From positions 1 through 64,000 of the forward strand of contig JAJEGH010000019.1 of the NCBI GenBank assembly GCA_022819985.1: a stretch of 64,000 nucleotides of DNA, read 5' to 3'. The notes under the pieces were generated by a model, which searched no databases, was not told where the DNA came from, and was given only the letters and a program-made list of their open reading frames with translations. Numbering within the stretch: position 1 is the first letter of the stretch; each line of letters begins with the position of its first letter. Source of the stretch: Alphaproteobacteria bacterium (GTDB lineage Bacteria > Pseudomonadota > Alphaproteobacteria > Bin65). Shown here piece by piece: positions 8,849 through 17,457 of this stretch. Both the position numbers and the translations under genes were made by a program.

Positions 8849-9584
8849 CGTCTTCCCCGAGATAGGCCCGGACGACCTCCGGATCGGCGAGGACGTCCCG
8901 CGTCGAGCCCTCGGCGATTTTCCGGCCCGAATTCATCACGATGCAGCGCCGGCACAGGCTGCGGATTGCGTCCATGACATGTTCGACGACGATGATGTTG
9001 CGCCCTTCCGCCGCCAGCGATTCGACCAGTTCGATGCCGGTCTTCAGCTCGGTCGGATTGAGGCCGGCAAGCCATTCGTCGAGCAGGACGACCTTCGGAT
9101 CGGACATCAGGGCGCGCGCCAGTTCGACCCGCTTCTGGTCGATATAGGTGAGCGCATCGACGGGGGCCGCCGGGCTGCCGCGAAGGCCGACCCGGTCGAG
9201 CAGGGCGACGGCCGCCTCGCGCAGCTCCCCGCCCCACAGCCGCGTGTGGCCGAACACGCCGCCGGCCATGACATTCTCGACCACGCTCAGCGAATGCAGG
9301 ACCCGGACGATCTGGAACGTCCTGGCGATACCCAGCCGGGCGCGCCGGTGGGCCGTGTGGGCGGAAATATCCTCGCCGTCCAGAAGGATCGTGCCGCCGG
9401 TCAGCTGCAGGGCGCCGGAAATCAGGTTGATCGCCGTCGTCTTGCCCGACCCGTTGGGGCCGATCAGGCCGAGCACCTCGCCGTCGTTGAGGGTCAGGTC
9501 CAGGCCGTCGACCGCGAGCAGACCGCCGAAATTCTTCGACGCGGCGCGGACCTCGAGGACCTGCCGGGGCGCCGGGTCAGCCAT
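8841..9584 (-). CDS. livG: ABC transporter ATP-binding protein, LivG type, with unusual signature
   Basis: This 247-residue ATPase has Walker A GPNGSGKTT (42-50) and Walker B VVLLDEWLAGLN, ending with the EHVMDAI switch region. The ABC signature is unusual: where LivG proteins normally have LSYGQQRRLEIARAL, this one has LTYIDQKRVELARAL, with the glycine replaced, and DEP is DEW after Walker B. The LivF partner has an intact signature, so the heterodimer could work with one degenerate site, as in other asymmetric ABC systems. It overlaps the livM-like gene (stop 9577) by eight bases and livF by eight. Confidence 0.9.
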   Translation of the reverse strand: MADPAPRQVLEVRAASKNFGGLLAVDGLDLTLNDGEVLGLIGPNGSGKTTAINLISGALQLTGGTILLDGEDISAHTAHRRARLGIARTFQIVRVLHSLSVVENVMAGGVFGHTRLWGGELREAAVALLDRVGLRGSPAAPVDALTYIDQKRVELARALMSDPKVVLLDEWLAGLNPTELKTGIELVESLAAEGRNIIVVEHVMDAIRSLCRRCIVMNSGRKIAEGSTRDVLADPEVVRAYLGEDDA

Positions 9585-10512
9585 ATCCGGCCCTCCGGCG
9601 CCGGAACTGCTTCTCGATCAGGCCGATCACGCCGTGCGGGATGAAATAGACGATCAGCAGGAAGGCGACGCCGAGCAGCAGGGTCGACTGGTTCGGCGCC
9701 TGGGCGGAGATCACGTCCCAGATCAGGGCGAACGGGACCACGCCGACCAGCGGCCCCCACAGCCGGTGCGCGCCGCCCAGCAGCGCCATGATGACGACCT
9801 GGAACGACAGCATGGCGCTGAAGGCGTTGGTCGGCTCGACATAGTTCCAGCGCGGCGCGAGCACGGCGCCGGTCACGGCGGCAAAGGTGCAGGAAACGAC
9901 GAACAGGGCGACCTTGGCGCGCGCCGTGTTGATCCCGGAATGGGAGGCGACCGTTTCGTCGTCGCCGATGATCCGCAACGCGAAGCCCAGCCGGGACCGG
10001 CCGATCGCCCAGCCGGCGAGATAGACCGTCGCCGCCAGCGCCAGCAGCTGCCAGTAGACCAGCCGCTCGCTGGTATCGACCAGGACATAGAGGCCGCTGC
10101 TCGTCCCCATGGTGGTCTGGACCCAGGTGAACAGCTGGCGGACCAGTTCCGCCAGCCCCAGGGTGAAGATCACGAAATAGACGCCGGAGACCCGGAGCGT
10201 CGCCAGCCCGACGATGCCGCCCAGCGCGGCGCCGATCAGGCCCGCCGCCAGGAGGAGCAGGGGATAGGGGACGGTCGCAATGCCGATGCCGACCGTGTAC
10301 ATGCCGATGCCGAAGAACGCCGCCGTCGAAAGCGCGATATAGCGGGTCGGGCCGGAAAACAGCGCCCAAGACGTCGCCAGGACGGTGTACATCGCGATCG
10401 TGATGCCCATCGACAGCCAGTAGCCGTCGTCGAACGCGGGCAGCGCCGCCGCCGCGACGAATCCGGCCGCCGCGACCGCGAAGAACCGTTGCTCCCTCGC
10501 CGTCGGCTTCAT
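9577..10512 (-). CDS. livM: Branched-chain amino acid type ABC transporter permease, LivM type
   Basis: This permease has about 311 residues if it starts at the ATG that overlaps the livH stop by four bases (ATGA); the open frame extends further upstream but that part lies over livH. Long hydrophobic helices fill the protein, and the LivM family stretch GVYFVIFTLGLAELVRQLF and SRLGFALRIIGDDETVASHSGI are visible. The C-terminal PHGVIGLIEKQF is typical of LivM. It forms the membrane channel with LivH and is energised by the LivG/LivF ATPases. Confidence 0.92.
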   Translation of the reverse strand: MKPTAREQRFFAVAAAGFVAAAALPAFDDGYWLSMGITIAMYTVLATSWALFSGPTRYIALSTAAFFGIGMYTVGIGIATVPYPLLLLAAGLIGAALGGIVGLATLRVSGVYFVIFTLGLAELVRQLFTWVQTTMGTSSGLYVLVDTSERLVYWQLLALAATVYLAGWAIGRSRLGFALRIIGDDETVASHSGINTARAKVALFVVSCTFAAVTGAVLAPRWNYVEPTNAFSAMLSFQVVIMALLGGAHRLWGPLVGVVPFALIWDVISAQAPNQSTLLLGVAFLLIVYFIPHGVIGLIEKQFRRRRAGYG

Positions 10513-11375
10513 GCGGATTTCCGGCCGAACAGTCCCTGCGGGCGCCACAGCAGGACCGCGATGAACAGGATATAGGCGGCCGCCAGGGTCAGCCCCGGAT
10601 CGATCAGCCGGGCGACGGCGGATTCGACGATGCCCAGGATGAAGGACGCGACGATGGCGCCGCGGATGTCGCTGACGCCGCCGAAGATGATGATGATCAG
10701 CGCCTTCATGGTGAAGATGACGCCCAGCGAGGCGTCGAAGGTCAGGAAGGCGCTCAGGAGCGCGCCGCCGGTGGCGGTGACGGCGCCGCCCAGGGCGAAG
10801 GCCAGCGCTGACGCCTTGAGCACGTCGATGCCGACCAGCCCGGCCGCCGTCGGGTTGACGGCGACGCCGCGCAGGGCGAGCCCGGTCCGTGACCGGGTGA
10901 GCCAGAGGGCGAGCACGATGCACAGGACGGCGGACCCGCCGAACGCGACGATGCGGTTCAGGCCGTAGGGCTGCCCGAATATCTCGAAGGGCCGCGCCAG
11001 ATAGGAATAGCTGAAATACTCGCCGCCGAAGACGGCGATCATCACGCCGACGAGGATGAAACTCATGCCGAAGGTCGCGAGGATGCTGTCGACTTCGAGC
11101 TGTCCGTGCGACTTGGCGCGGCGGACCAGCGGCCGGAGCACATACCGGTAGACCAGCCAGTTGGCGGCGAAGGCGAGCAGCGCCGCCGGGACGATGGACA
11201 GGAACGGCGACAGTTTGAGGCCGGTCCAGAACCAGAAGGCGCCGAACGAGCCGGCGACCAGCACCTCCCCGTTGGCGAGGTTCATGATGCGGGCGACGCC
11301 GTACTGCAATTGCAGGCCGAGCGCCATCAGCGCATAGGAACCGCCCAGCAGGATGCCGAGGATGAGGATATCCAT
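10509..11375 (-). CDS. livH: Branched-chain amino acid type ABC transporter permease, LivH type
   Basis: This 288-residue permease begins MDILILGILLGGSYALMALG and contains GVARIMNLANGEVLVAGSF and the LivH hallmark SRTGLALRGVAVNPTAAGLVGIDV, with ALGGAVTATGGALLSAF and IIIFGGVSDIRGA after it. It ends in LWRPQGLFGRKSA. It lies 70 bases downstream of the substrate-binding protein gene and overlaps livM by four bases. A weak stem (CGGCGGGC at 11398-11405 with GCCCGCCG at 11421-11428) lies in the gap and may set the ratio of binding protein to permease. Confidence 0.93.
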   Translation of the reverse strand: MDILILGILLGGSYALMALGLQLQYGVARIMNLANGEVLVAGSFGAFWFWTGLKLSPFLSIVPAALLAFAANWLVYRYVLRPLVRRAKSHGQLEVDSILATFGMSFILVGVMIAVFGGEYFSYSYLARPFEIFGQPYGLNRIVAFGGSAVLCIVLALWLTRSRTGLALRGVAVNPTAAGLVGIDVLKASALAFALGGAVTATGGALLSAFLTFDASLGVIFTMKALIIIIFGGVSDIRGAIVASFILGIVESAVARLIDPGLTLAAAYILFIAVLLWRPQGLFGRKSA

Positions 11376-11445
11376 TCCCGGACCTCGAAAGCCGGAGCGG
11401 CGGGCCGCCCCTCAGGAGCAGCCCGCCGTCCACGGCCGGCAGGCG

Positions 11446-12636
11446 CTACCAGCCCTGCTTGACCTTGACGGGTTTCGCGCCCGGCCGCCCGGTGCTGCGG
11501 ACGCCGTAGAACACGCCGTTCTGCCACTGGCCGACGGTCCAGAACTTCTCGCTGTTCTGGTTCTTGTAGGTCACGTCGCCGATGACGGTCTTGAACGTAT
11601 TCTTCTTGATGTAGGCGATGACCGCCTTGCGGTCGGTCGTGCCGACGCCCTCGATGGCCTGTTCGAGAATCTGAAGGCTGGCGTAGGTCACGGCGCTCGC
11701 CCAGTAGTCGGGCGACTTGCCGATGAATTTCTTGTGGGCCGCGAAATACGCCTTCATCTCGGGCGTGTCCGGGTTGATGCCGCCGGCGCCGAGATTGCCC
11801 TCGATCGACTTGCCGAACTTGGCAGCGTAGGCCGGGAAGCAGGTGGCGACCGCGGTATAGAAGGCCTTGACGTCAAGGCCGGCGATCTTCGCCTGCTCGG
11901 TGAGCGCGAAGGTATCCGGCGGATAGGACCAGGCCACGAAGGCGTCGGGCTTGGCCGCCTTGGCCGCCTTGACGACCGGCGACAGGTCCTGCGTGCCCAG
12001 CGGGTAGGAGTTGTCGTAGACGATCTCGAAACCGGCCTTCTTGAAGATCGGCCGGGCCGCGTTCGCCAGCTCGATGCCGAAGGCGTCGGCGACGTTGACC
12101 ATCGCGACCCGGTTGCCGATCACGCCCTTCTTGCGCAATTCCGACAGGATGTCGGCGACGGCCCCGGCGAACGTCGTGGTCGAGCCGAGCATGAAGAAGA
12201 TGTTCGGGTAGCGCTTGGTCAGCGTCTCGATCTTGTCGGATATCGCGGAGACCGCGAGCTGCGGATAGCCGTAGCGTGCGAAGATCGGCGCCGTGGCGAG
12301 GTTGAAGCCGGTGCCGAAGGGCGCGACGATGAAATCGACCTTGTCCTGGGTCGCCAGGCGCTGGATCGCCTTGATGGCCTCGCCCGGATTGGTCCGGTCG
12401 TCATATTCGATCAGCTTGATCTTGGCCTTGCCGCTCTTCAGCTTCAGGCCGCCGCGGGCGTTGACCTGATGGACCCACAGCCGGATGTTCGGCCAATGGG
12501 TCACCGCGGCGCCGCCCGCCAGCGGGCCGGTTTTCGGCGCCGATGCGCCGATCTTGATCTCGGCCGCGTGCGCGCCGCCGCCGATCGCAGCGGCCACCGC
12601 TATGGCGGCGAATGTCGAAACCAGATGTCTGACCAT
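11446..12636 (-). CDS. livK: ABC transporter substrate-binding protein, LivK type
   Basis: The ATG chosen here is preceded by a clear Shine-Dalgarno GGAGGT and starts a signal peptide (MVRHLVSTFAAIAVAAAIGG, cleaved near AHA-AEI), so the frame upstream of 12636 is not part of the gene. The mature 370-odd residues follow the periplasmic binding protein type I (Peripla_BP_6) layout: IKIGASAPKTGPLAGG, KLIEYDDRTNPGEAIKAIQRL, ANFRIVDNSYPLGTQDLS-like DNSYPLGTQDLSP, and KAYFAAHKKFIGKSPDYWA. It captures the substrate and delivers it to LivHM. The gene heads the minus-strand importer operon and faces the molybdenum hydroxylase operon. Confidence 0.93.
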   Translation of the reverse strand: MVRHLVSTFAAIAVAAAIGGGAHAAEIKIGASAPKTGPLAGGAAVTHWPNIRLWVHQVNARGGLKLKSGKAKIKLIEYDDRTNPGEAIKAIQRLATQDKVDFIVAPFGTGFNLATAPIFARYGYPQLAVSAISDKIETLTKRYPNIFFMLGSTTTFAGAVADILSELRKKGVIGNRVAMVNVADAFGIELANAARPIFKKAGFEIVYDNSYPLGTQDLSPVVKAAKAAKPDAFVAWSYPPDTFALTEQAKIAGLDVKAFYTAVATCFPAYAAKFGKSIEGNLGAGGINPDTPEMKAYFAAHKKFIGKSPDYWASAVTYASLQILEQAIEGVGTTDRKAVIAYIKKNTFKTVIGDVTYKNQNSEKFWTVGQWQNGVFYGVRSTGRPGAKPVKVKQGW

Positions 12637-13116
12637 GTTTACCTCCCAGGCAGGTCGTCGTCGTTGACGCCGGCGCAACCCTGGCGCGCCGGCGCCGGAA
12701 AGAGCCGGACGGGATCGGGCTGCGGTTCCGTCTGCACCCCGATCCATCGAAGCTCGGTGAATTCGTCGATTGCGGTCCGGCCGCCGAAACATACCTGATT
12801 CAATACGGTTCACAATGGCGTCGAGCCATATCGGACATGCGCGACAGGTGAAACGGGGAGACGGCGCCGAACAACACCGGCAATGGGCCGGGGACGAGGA
12901 TGTCCATTCCCGGATCTCAAGGCCGGCCCGGTTCGGAACCCGCCAGCTTCGCGGACTGGCCCTGACCCGGATTTTCCGCCGCAGTCATGGCCTGAGCGGC
13001 GCGGGCGAACCGGCGGGGCGGGAACGCCGCGGCGCAACGCCGTTGCGCGGTGCGGCGCCGGTCGGCTATTTCAGGCGCGCCCCGCCCGCCCTGCCCAGCG
13101 ACCTGCCAGGAACCCC
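12637..13116. promoter_or_regulatory. Divergent intergenic region between livK and the Mo-hydroxylase operon
   Basis: About 480 bases separate the two divergent operons and must hold both promoters. I see no convincing coding sequence here; the open frames are low-complexity GC shadows. The stretch around 12889-12920 reads on the minus strand as a near copy of the livH start region (CCGGGAATGGACATCCTC against CCGGGAATGGATATCCTC at 11360-11390), apparently a decayed duplicate. No regulator gene is next to this region. Confidence 0.6.
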
Positions 13117-16110
13117 ATGCCCGACTTCGCCATCCCGGAAGCCGTCCGCGCAGAAGACGGCCATGTCGGCCGGCGCCTGCCGCGGATCGAGGATCGCGCC
13201 CTGCTGCGCGGCGAGGGCGGCTTCGTCGACGATGTGCCGGTGAAGAAGGGCACGCTGCACGCCGCCTTCGTGCGCTCGCCCCACGCCCACGCCGAAATCG
13301 TCGCCATAGACGCGAGCGCGGCGCTCGCCCTGCCGGGAGTCTTCGCGGTCGTGACCGGCGCGGACATGGCGGCCGAGTCCGATCCGATGATCGTCGGCTT
13401 CGAAAACCCGATCGACTATTACGGCCTCGCCGTCGACAAGGTGCGCTATGTCGGCGAGCCGGTGGTCGCCGTCGCGGCGACCGACCGCTACCGGGCCGAA
13501 GACGCCGCCGACCTGATCGAAGTGACCTACAATGTGCTGCCGGCGGTCGTCGATCCGGTCGCGGCATGCGCGCCGGACGCCCCGAAGCTGCATCCGCGCA
13601 GCGAGTCCAACTGCGTCTCCCGGCGTCATTTCGTGCACGGCGATCCGGACACCGCTTTCGCCGAAGCCGAATGCACGACCGACCTGACGATCCGCTATCC
13701 GCGCAATTCCATCACGCCGATGGAGACCTATGCCGCCGTGGTCGAGACCAACCGGGAGACCGGCGGCTTCGACGTGCTGTCCAATTTCCAGGGGCCGTTC
13801 TCGGTCCATACGGTGATGGCGCTCGCCCTGCGCATCCGCACCGCCGCCCTGCGCCACCGCAGCCCGAAGAATTCCGGCGGCAGCTTCGGCTCCAAGCTGA
13901 CGATCTTCCCCTATATCGTCGTGCTGTGCGTGCTCGCCCGCAAGGCGGGCCGGCCGGTCAAATGGATCGAGGACCGGCTGGAGCATCTGTCTGCCTCCAG
14001 CGTCGCGCCCAACCGGGTCACGAAGGTCGAGGCCGCCTATACGAAGGACGGTACGGTGACCGGCCTGCGGCTGACCCACTGGGACGATCACGGCGCCTAT
14101 TTGCGCGCGCCGATGCCGGCGCCGATCTACCGGATGCACGGCGTCTCGACCAACGGCTATTTCATCCGGCATCTGGAAGTCACGAACCACATCGTGTCGA
14201 CCAACAAATGCCCGACGGGCGCGGTGCGCGGCTTCGGCGGGCCGCAGCTCTATTTCGCGGTCGAGCGCATGATGCAGCGCATCGCCGTGCTGACCGGCCG
14301 GGACCCGCTCGACGTCATCCGCAGGAACCTGATCGCGGCGGAGCAATTCCCCTACAAGGCGATCGCCGGCTCGCTGCTCGATTCGGGCGACTACCGCCAG
14401 ACCGTCGAGGAAACCGTTGAGCAGGGCGATCTGGCGGCGCTCAAGCGCCGGCGCGACGCGGCGCGCGCCGAAGGCCGGCTCTACGGCATCGGCTATGCCG
14501 CCTGCGTCGAGCCGAGCCAGTCCAACATGGGCTATATCTCGACCCTCAAGACCGGCCTGGAGCGCGAGCGCGCCGGGCCGAAGGATGGCGCCGTCGCCTC
14601 GGTCACCGTCTCGGTCGACGCTCTGGGCTCGGTCAACGTGATCGGCGATTCGGTGCCCCAGGGCCAGGGCCACCAGACGGCGCTCGCCCAGATCGTCGCC
14701 GATCAGCTGGGGCTGACGCCGGACGACGTCGTGGTCTCGCTGGATACCGACACGGCGAAGGACGGCTGGTCGATCGCCGCCGGCAACTATTCCTGCCGCT
14801 TCGCGCCGGCCTCGGCGAGCGCCGCGCACCAGGCGGCGACGCGGGTGCGCGAGAAAATGGCGCGCATCGCGGCGGCGAACCTGAACGTGCCGGCCGCGGA
14901 GGTCGAATTCACCGACGGCAAAATCCACGCCGCCAACAACCCGGACAACGCCATTCCCTTCTACCGCGTCGGCGGGCTGGCCCACTGGTCGCCGTCCAGC
15001 CTGCCGGACGATGTCGAGCCCGGCATCCGGGAGACCGCCATGTGGAACGCGCCGGAGCTGACGCCGACGACCGCGAAGGACGAGATCAACACCTCGCTGG
15101 CCTACGGCTTCGGCTTCGATTTCTGCGGAGTCGAGGTCGACCCGGATACCGGCGCGGTGACGGTCGACCGGTATGTCTCGGCCCACGATTGCGGCACGAT
15201 CCTCAATCCCGGCCTCGCGGAAGGGCAGATCCGCGGCTCCTGGGCGTCGGCCTTCGGCGCGACCTTCCTGGAGGAATTCCGCTACGAGGACGACGGCACC
15301 TTCCGCTCCGGCACCTTCGCCGAATATCTGGTGCCGACGGCCGCCGAACTGCCGGATATCCGGCTCGTCCATCCGACCCCTCACCCGTCGCCCTACACCC
15401 GCCTGGGCGCCAAGGGCATCGCCGAGGGCAACCAGTATACGACGCCCGTCTGCATCGCGAATGCCGTAGCCGACGCGCTGGGCGTCGAGGATATCGAACT
15501 GCCGCTCAAGCCGGCGAAAGTGCTGGCGTGGGTGCAGGCGGAAGAGCCGCCGCCGTCGGCCGCGGTCGAACCGGATGGCGATGACGCGCTACCGGCGCGC
15601 CCGACGATCGACGGGTCCGGCGAAGTGCAGGTGCCCGCGCCGCCGGAGCATGTCTGGGCCATGCTGCTCGATCCGGAACGGATGGCCCGCATCGTGCCGG
15701 GCTGCGAGCGGCTGGAAGCGGCCGGCGAGGCCGGCTTCGCCGGCGCGGTCGTGCTCGGCGCCGGGCCGGTCAGGGGCCGGTTCGAGGCGCGGATCGACCT
15801 GACCGACCTGGAGAAGCCGCATCGCGCCCGGCTGTCCGGCACGGCCGACGGCCCCCTGGGTTCGTCGCGCGGCGAAGGCGCTTTCGAACTGGTTGCGCAG
15901 GACGGCGGCACCCTCGTGCGCTATCGCTATTCGGTCGAGCTGTCCGGCAAGATCGCGGCGGTCGGCGGGCGTATGGTCCGCGGCGCGGCCCGCCAGCTGA
16001 TCGACCGCTTCCTGCGCGCCCTGGTCCGCGAGGCCGGCGGCGATGCGGATTCCGGTTCCTCCCGCGGCCTTTCCGCCCGATTGAAGCGGCTGGTCGGAGG
16101 TCGGGCATGA
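13117..16110 (+). CDS. Xanthine dehydrogenase-family molybdopterin-binding subunit with fused C-terminal CoxG-like domain
   Basis: This 997-residue protein is the large, molybdenum-cofactor subunit of a Mo hydroxylase. The start was chosen for AGGA seven bases upstream and because VGRRLPRIEDRALLRGEGGFVDD is the usual N terminus of the family. The active-site loop near residue 367 reads AVRGFGGPQ, which is the xanthine-dehydrogenase/form II pattern and not the AYxCSFR of CO dehydrogenase. The catalytic glutamate motif is GAKGIAEG (about 764-771). From about residue 830 the protein continues into a CoxG/SRPBCC domain (VQVPAPPEHVWAMLLDPERMARIVPGCE). It overlaps the FAD subunit by four bases. It probably hydroxylates an aromatic or N-heteroaromatic ring. 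Confidence 0.93.
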   Translation: MPDFAIPEAVRAEDGHVGRRLPRIEDRALLRGEGGFVDDVPVKKGTLHAAFVRSPHAHAEIVAIDASAALALPGVFAVVTGADMAAESDPMIVGFENPIDYYGLAVDKVRYVGEPVVAVAATDRYRAEDAADLIEVTYNVLPAVVDPVAACAPDAPKLHPRSESNCVSRRHFVHGDPDTAFAEAECTTDLTIRYPRNSITPMETYAAVVETNRETGGFDVLSNFQGPFSVHTVMALALRIRTAALRHRSPKNSGGSFGSKLTIFPYIVVLCVLARKAGRPVKWIEDRLEHLSASSVAPNRVTKVEAAYTKDGTVTGLRLTHWDDHGAYLRAPMPAPIYRMHGVSTNGYFIRHLEVTNHIVSTNKCPTGAVRGFGGPQLYFAVERMMQRIAVLTGRDPLDVIRRNLIAAEQFPYKAIAGSLLDSGDYRQTVEETVEQGDLAALKRRRDAARAEGRLYGIGYAACVEPSQSNMGYISTLKTGLERERAGPKDGAVASVTVSVDALGSVNVIGDSVPQGQGHQTALAQIVADQLGLTPDDVVVSLDTDTAKDGWSIAAGNYSCRFAPASASAAHQAATRVREKMARIAAANLNVPAAEVEFTDGKIHAANNPDNAIPFYRVGGLAHWSPSSLPDDVEPGIRETAMWNAPELTPTTAKDEINTSLAYGFGFDFCGVEVDPDTGAVTVDRYVSAHDCGTILNPGLAEGQIRGSWASAFGATFLEEFRYEDDGTFRSGTFAEYLVPTAAELPDIRLVHPTPHPSPYTRLGAKGIAEGNQYTTPVCIANAVADALGVEDIELPLKPAKVLAWVQAEEPPPSAAVEPDGDDALPARPTIDGSGEVQVPAPPEHVWAMLLDPERMARIVPGCERLEAAGEAGFAGAVVLGAGPVRGRFEARIDLTDLEKPHRARLSGTADGPLGSSRGEGAFELVAQDGGTLVRYRYSVELSGKIAAVGGRMVRGAARQLIDRFLRALVREAGGDADSGSSRGLSARLKRLVGGRA

Positions 16111-16940
16111 AGCCGGCGCCCTTCGATTATGTCCGCGCCGAATGTCTCGAAGATGCGGTCGCGGTCCTCGCGGAGCATGGCGACGAGGCCCGCATTCTCG
16201 CCGGCGGCCAGTCCCTGATGCCGATGCTCAACATGCGCCTCGTCCGGCCGGAGGTGCTGGTGGACATCGGCGGCCTTCCGGACCTGGCGCGGATCGAGGA
16301 CGAGAGCGAGACCGTCGCCATCGGCGCTGCGGTCACCCAGGGCGGGCTGGCGGACTGGCCGGACCTCACCTCCGCCCTGCCGGTCGTCGCCGCGGCATTG
16401 CCCCATGTCGGCCATTTCCAGACCCGCAACCGCGGCACGGTCTGCGGCTCGCTGTGCCACGCCGATCCGTCCTCGGAACTGCCGCTCTGCCTTGCGCTGC
16501 TCGAAGGCGAAGTCGAACTGCACAGCGCGCGCGGGGTGCGGACGGTTCCGGCCGACGATTTTCAGCGCGGCGTTCTCACGACCGCGAAAGAGCCGGACGA
16601 AGTGGCCGTCCGGGCGCGCCTGCCGAAGGCGCGGGACGGCGAGCGTTTCGCCTTTCTGGAATTTCAGCACCGCCACGGCGATTTTGCCGTGGTGGCGGTC
16701 GCCGCAAAGCGCAGCGGCGACTCCGTCAGCCTGGCGGTCGGCGGCGTGGCGGACCGGCCGGAAGTCTGCCATTGGGACGCCCTGCCCGGCGATGCGGTCG
16801 ACGACGCGCTCAACGATCTCGCCTGGGCGCTCGGCGGCAGCGACGACATCCATGCGACGGCGCGCCACCGGCGGCAGCTCGTGCGCCATCTGGGCAGGCA
16901 GGCCATCGAAGCGACCGCGGCCGGGGGAGCCGGCGCATGA
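16107..16940 (+). CDS. Mo-hydroxylase FAD-binding medium subunit (CoxM/CutM type)
   Basis: This 277-residue subunit transfers electrons from the iron-sulfur subunit to an external acceptor through FAD. It begins MKPAPFDYVRAECLEDAVAVLAEHG and has the FAD-binding motifs ILAGGQSLMPMLNMRLVRPE and, near 112, NRGTVCGSLCHADPSSELP. In the second motif the usual T/S-IGG-x-ag-ADP pattern is modified. It overlaps the large subunit and the [2Fe-2S] subunit by four bases on each side, so the three are translationally coupled in the order large-medium-small, which differs from the medium-small-large order of many cox operons. Confidence 0.93.
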   Translation: MKPAPFDYVRAECLEDAVAVLAEHGDEARILAGGQSLMPMLNMRLVRPEVLVDIGGLPDLARIEDESETVAIGAAVTQGGLADWPDLTSALPVVAAALPHVGHFQTRNRGTVCGSLCHADPSSELPLCLALLEGEVELHSARGVRTVPADDFQRGVLTTAKEPDEVAVRARLPKARDGERFAFLEFQHRHGDFAVVAVAAKRSGDSVSLAVGGVADRPEVCHWDALPGDAVDDALNDLAWALGGSDDIHATARHRRQLVRHLGRQAIEATAAGGAGA

Positions 16941-17449
16941 AAAAGCTGGACCGAAACGGCCGCCATCCGGTGCGCCTCACGCTGAACGGCATGCCGGAGG
17001 AGGGTTTCGCCGAGCCCCGGATGCTACTGACCGATTTTCTGCGCCACGAGGTCGGCGCGACCGGCACCCATGTGGCCTGCGAGCATGGCGTTTGCGGCGC
17101 CTGTACGGTCCGCATCGACGGCAAGGCGGTGCGCGCCTGCCTGATGCTGGCGGTCCAGGCCGACGGCGCCGAAATCGAAACCATCGAGGGGCTGGCCGAA
17201 GCCGACGGCTCTTTCGGTCCCTTGCAGCAGGCGTTCCACGAGAATTTCGCCCTGCAATGCGGCTTCTGCACGCCGGGCTTCCTGATGTCGCTGAGCGAGT
17301 ATCTGGAGAAGAATCCCGATCCGACGGTCGAGGAGATCAAGGTCGCGCTCAGCGGCAATCTGTGCCGCTGCACCGGCTATCACGAGATTATCAATGCCGG
17401 CCTGGACGCCGCGAAGGCGCTCCGGGAGCGGCGGCAGCAAACGGATTGA
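16937..17449 (+). CDS. Mo-hydroxylase [2Fe-2S] small subunit (CoxS type)
   Basis: This 170-residue subunit carries two [2Fe-2S] clusters. The plant-ferredoxin-type cluster ligands are in CEHGVCGACTVRIDGKAVRAC, and the second cluster is in CGFCTPGF followed by GNLCRCTGYHEI. The ATG overlaps the stop of the FAD subunit by four bases. The N-terminal 15 residues before VRLTLNG are slightly longer than usual. It relays electrons from the molybdenum site to FAD in the heterotrimer. Confidence 0.95.
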   Translation: MKKLDRNGRHPVRLTLNGMPEEGFAEPRMLLTDFLRHEVGATGTHVACEHGVCGACTVRIDGKAVRACLMLAVQADGAEIETIEGLAEADGSFGPLQQAFHENFALQCGFCTPGFLMSLSEYLEKNPDPTVEEIKVALSGNLCRCTGYHEIINAGLDAAKALRERRQQTD

Positions 17450-17457
17450 GAGGCGGT

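Noticed and set aside
13066..15384. A 772-codon open frame on the minus strand within the Mo-hydroxylase large-subunit gene
   Set aside because: No recognisable motifs, no ribosome site, and the plus-strand protein here is strongly conserved.
13117..17449. Carbon monoxide dehydrogenase (cox) operon
   Set aside because: The active-site loop lacks AYxCSFR and instead reads AVRGFGGPQ, so CO oxidation is unlikely.
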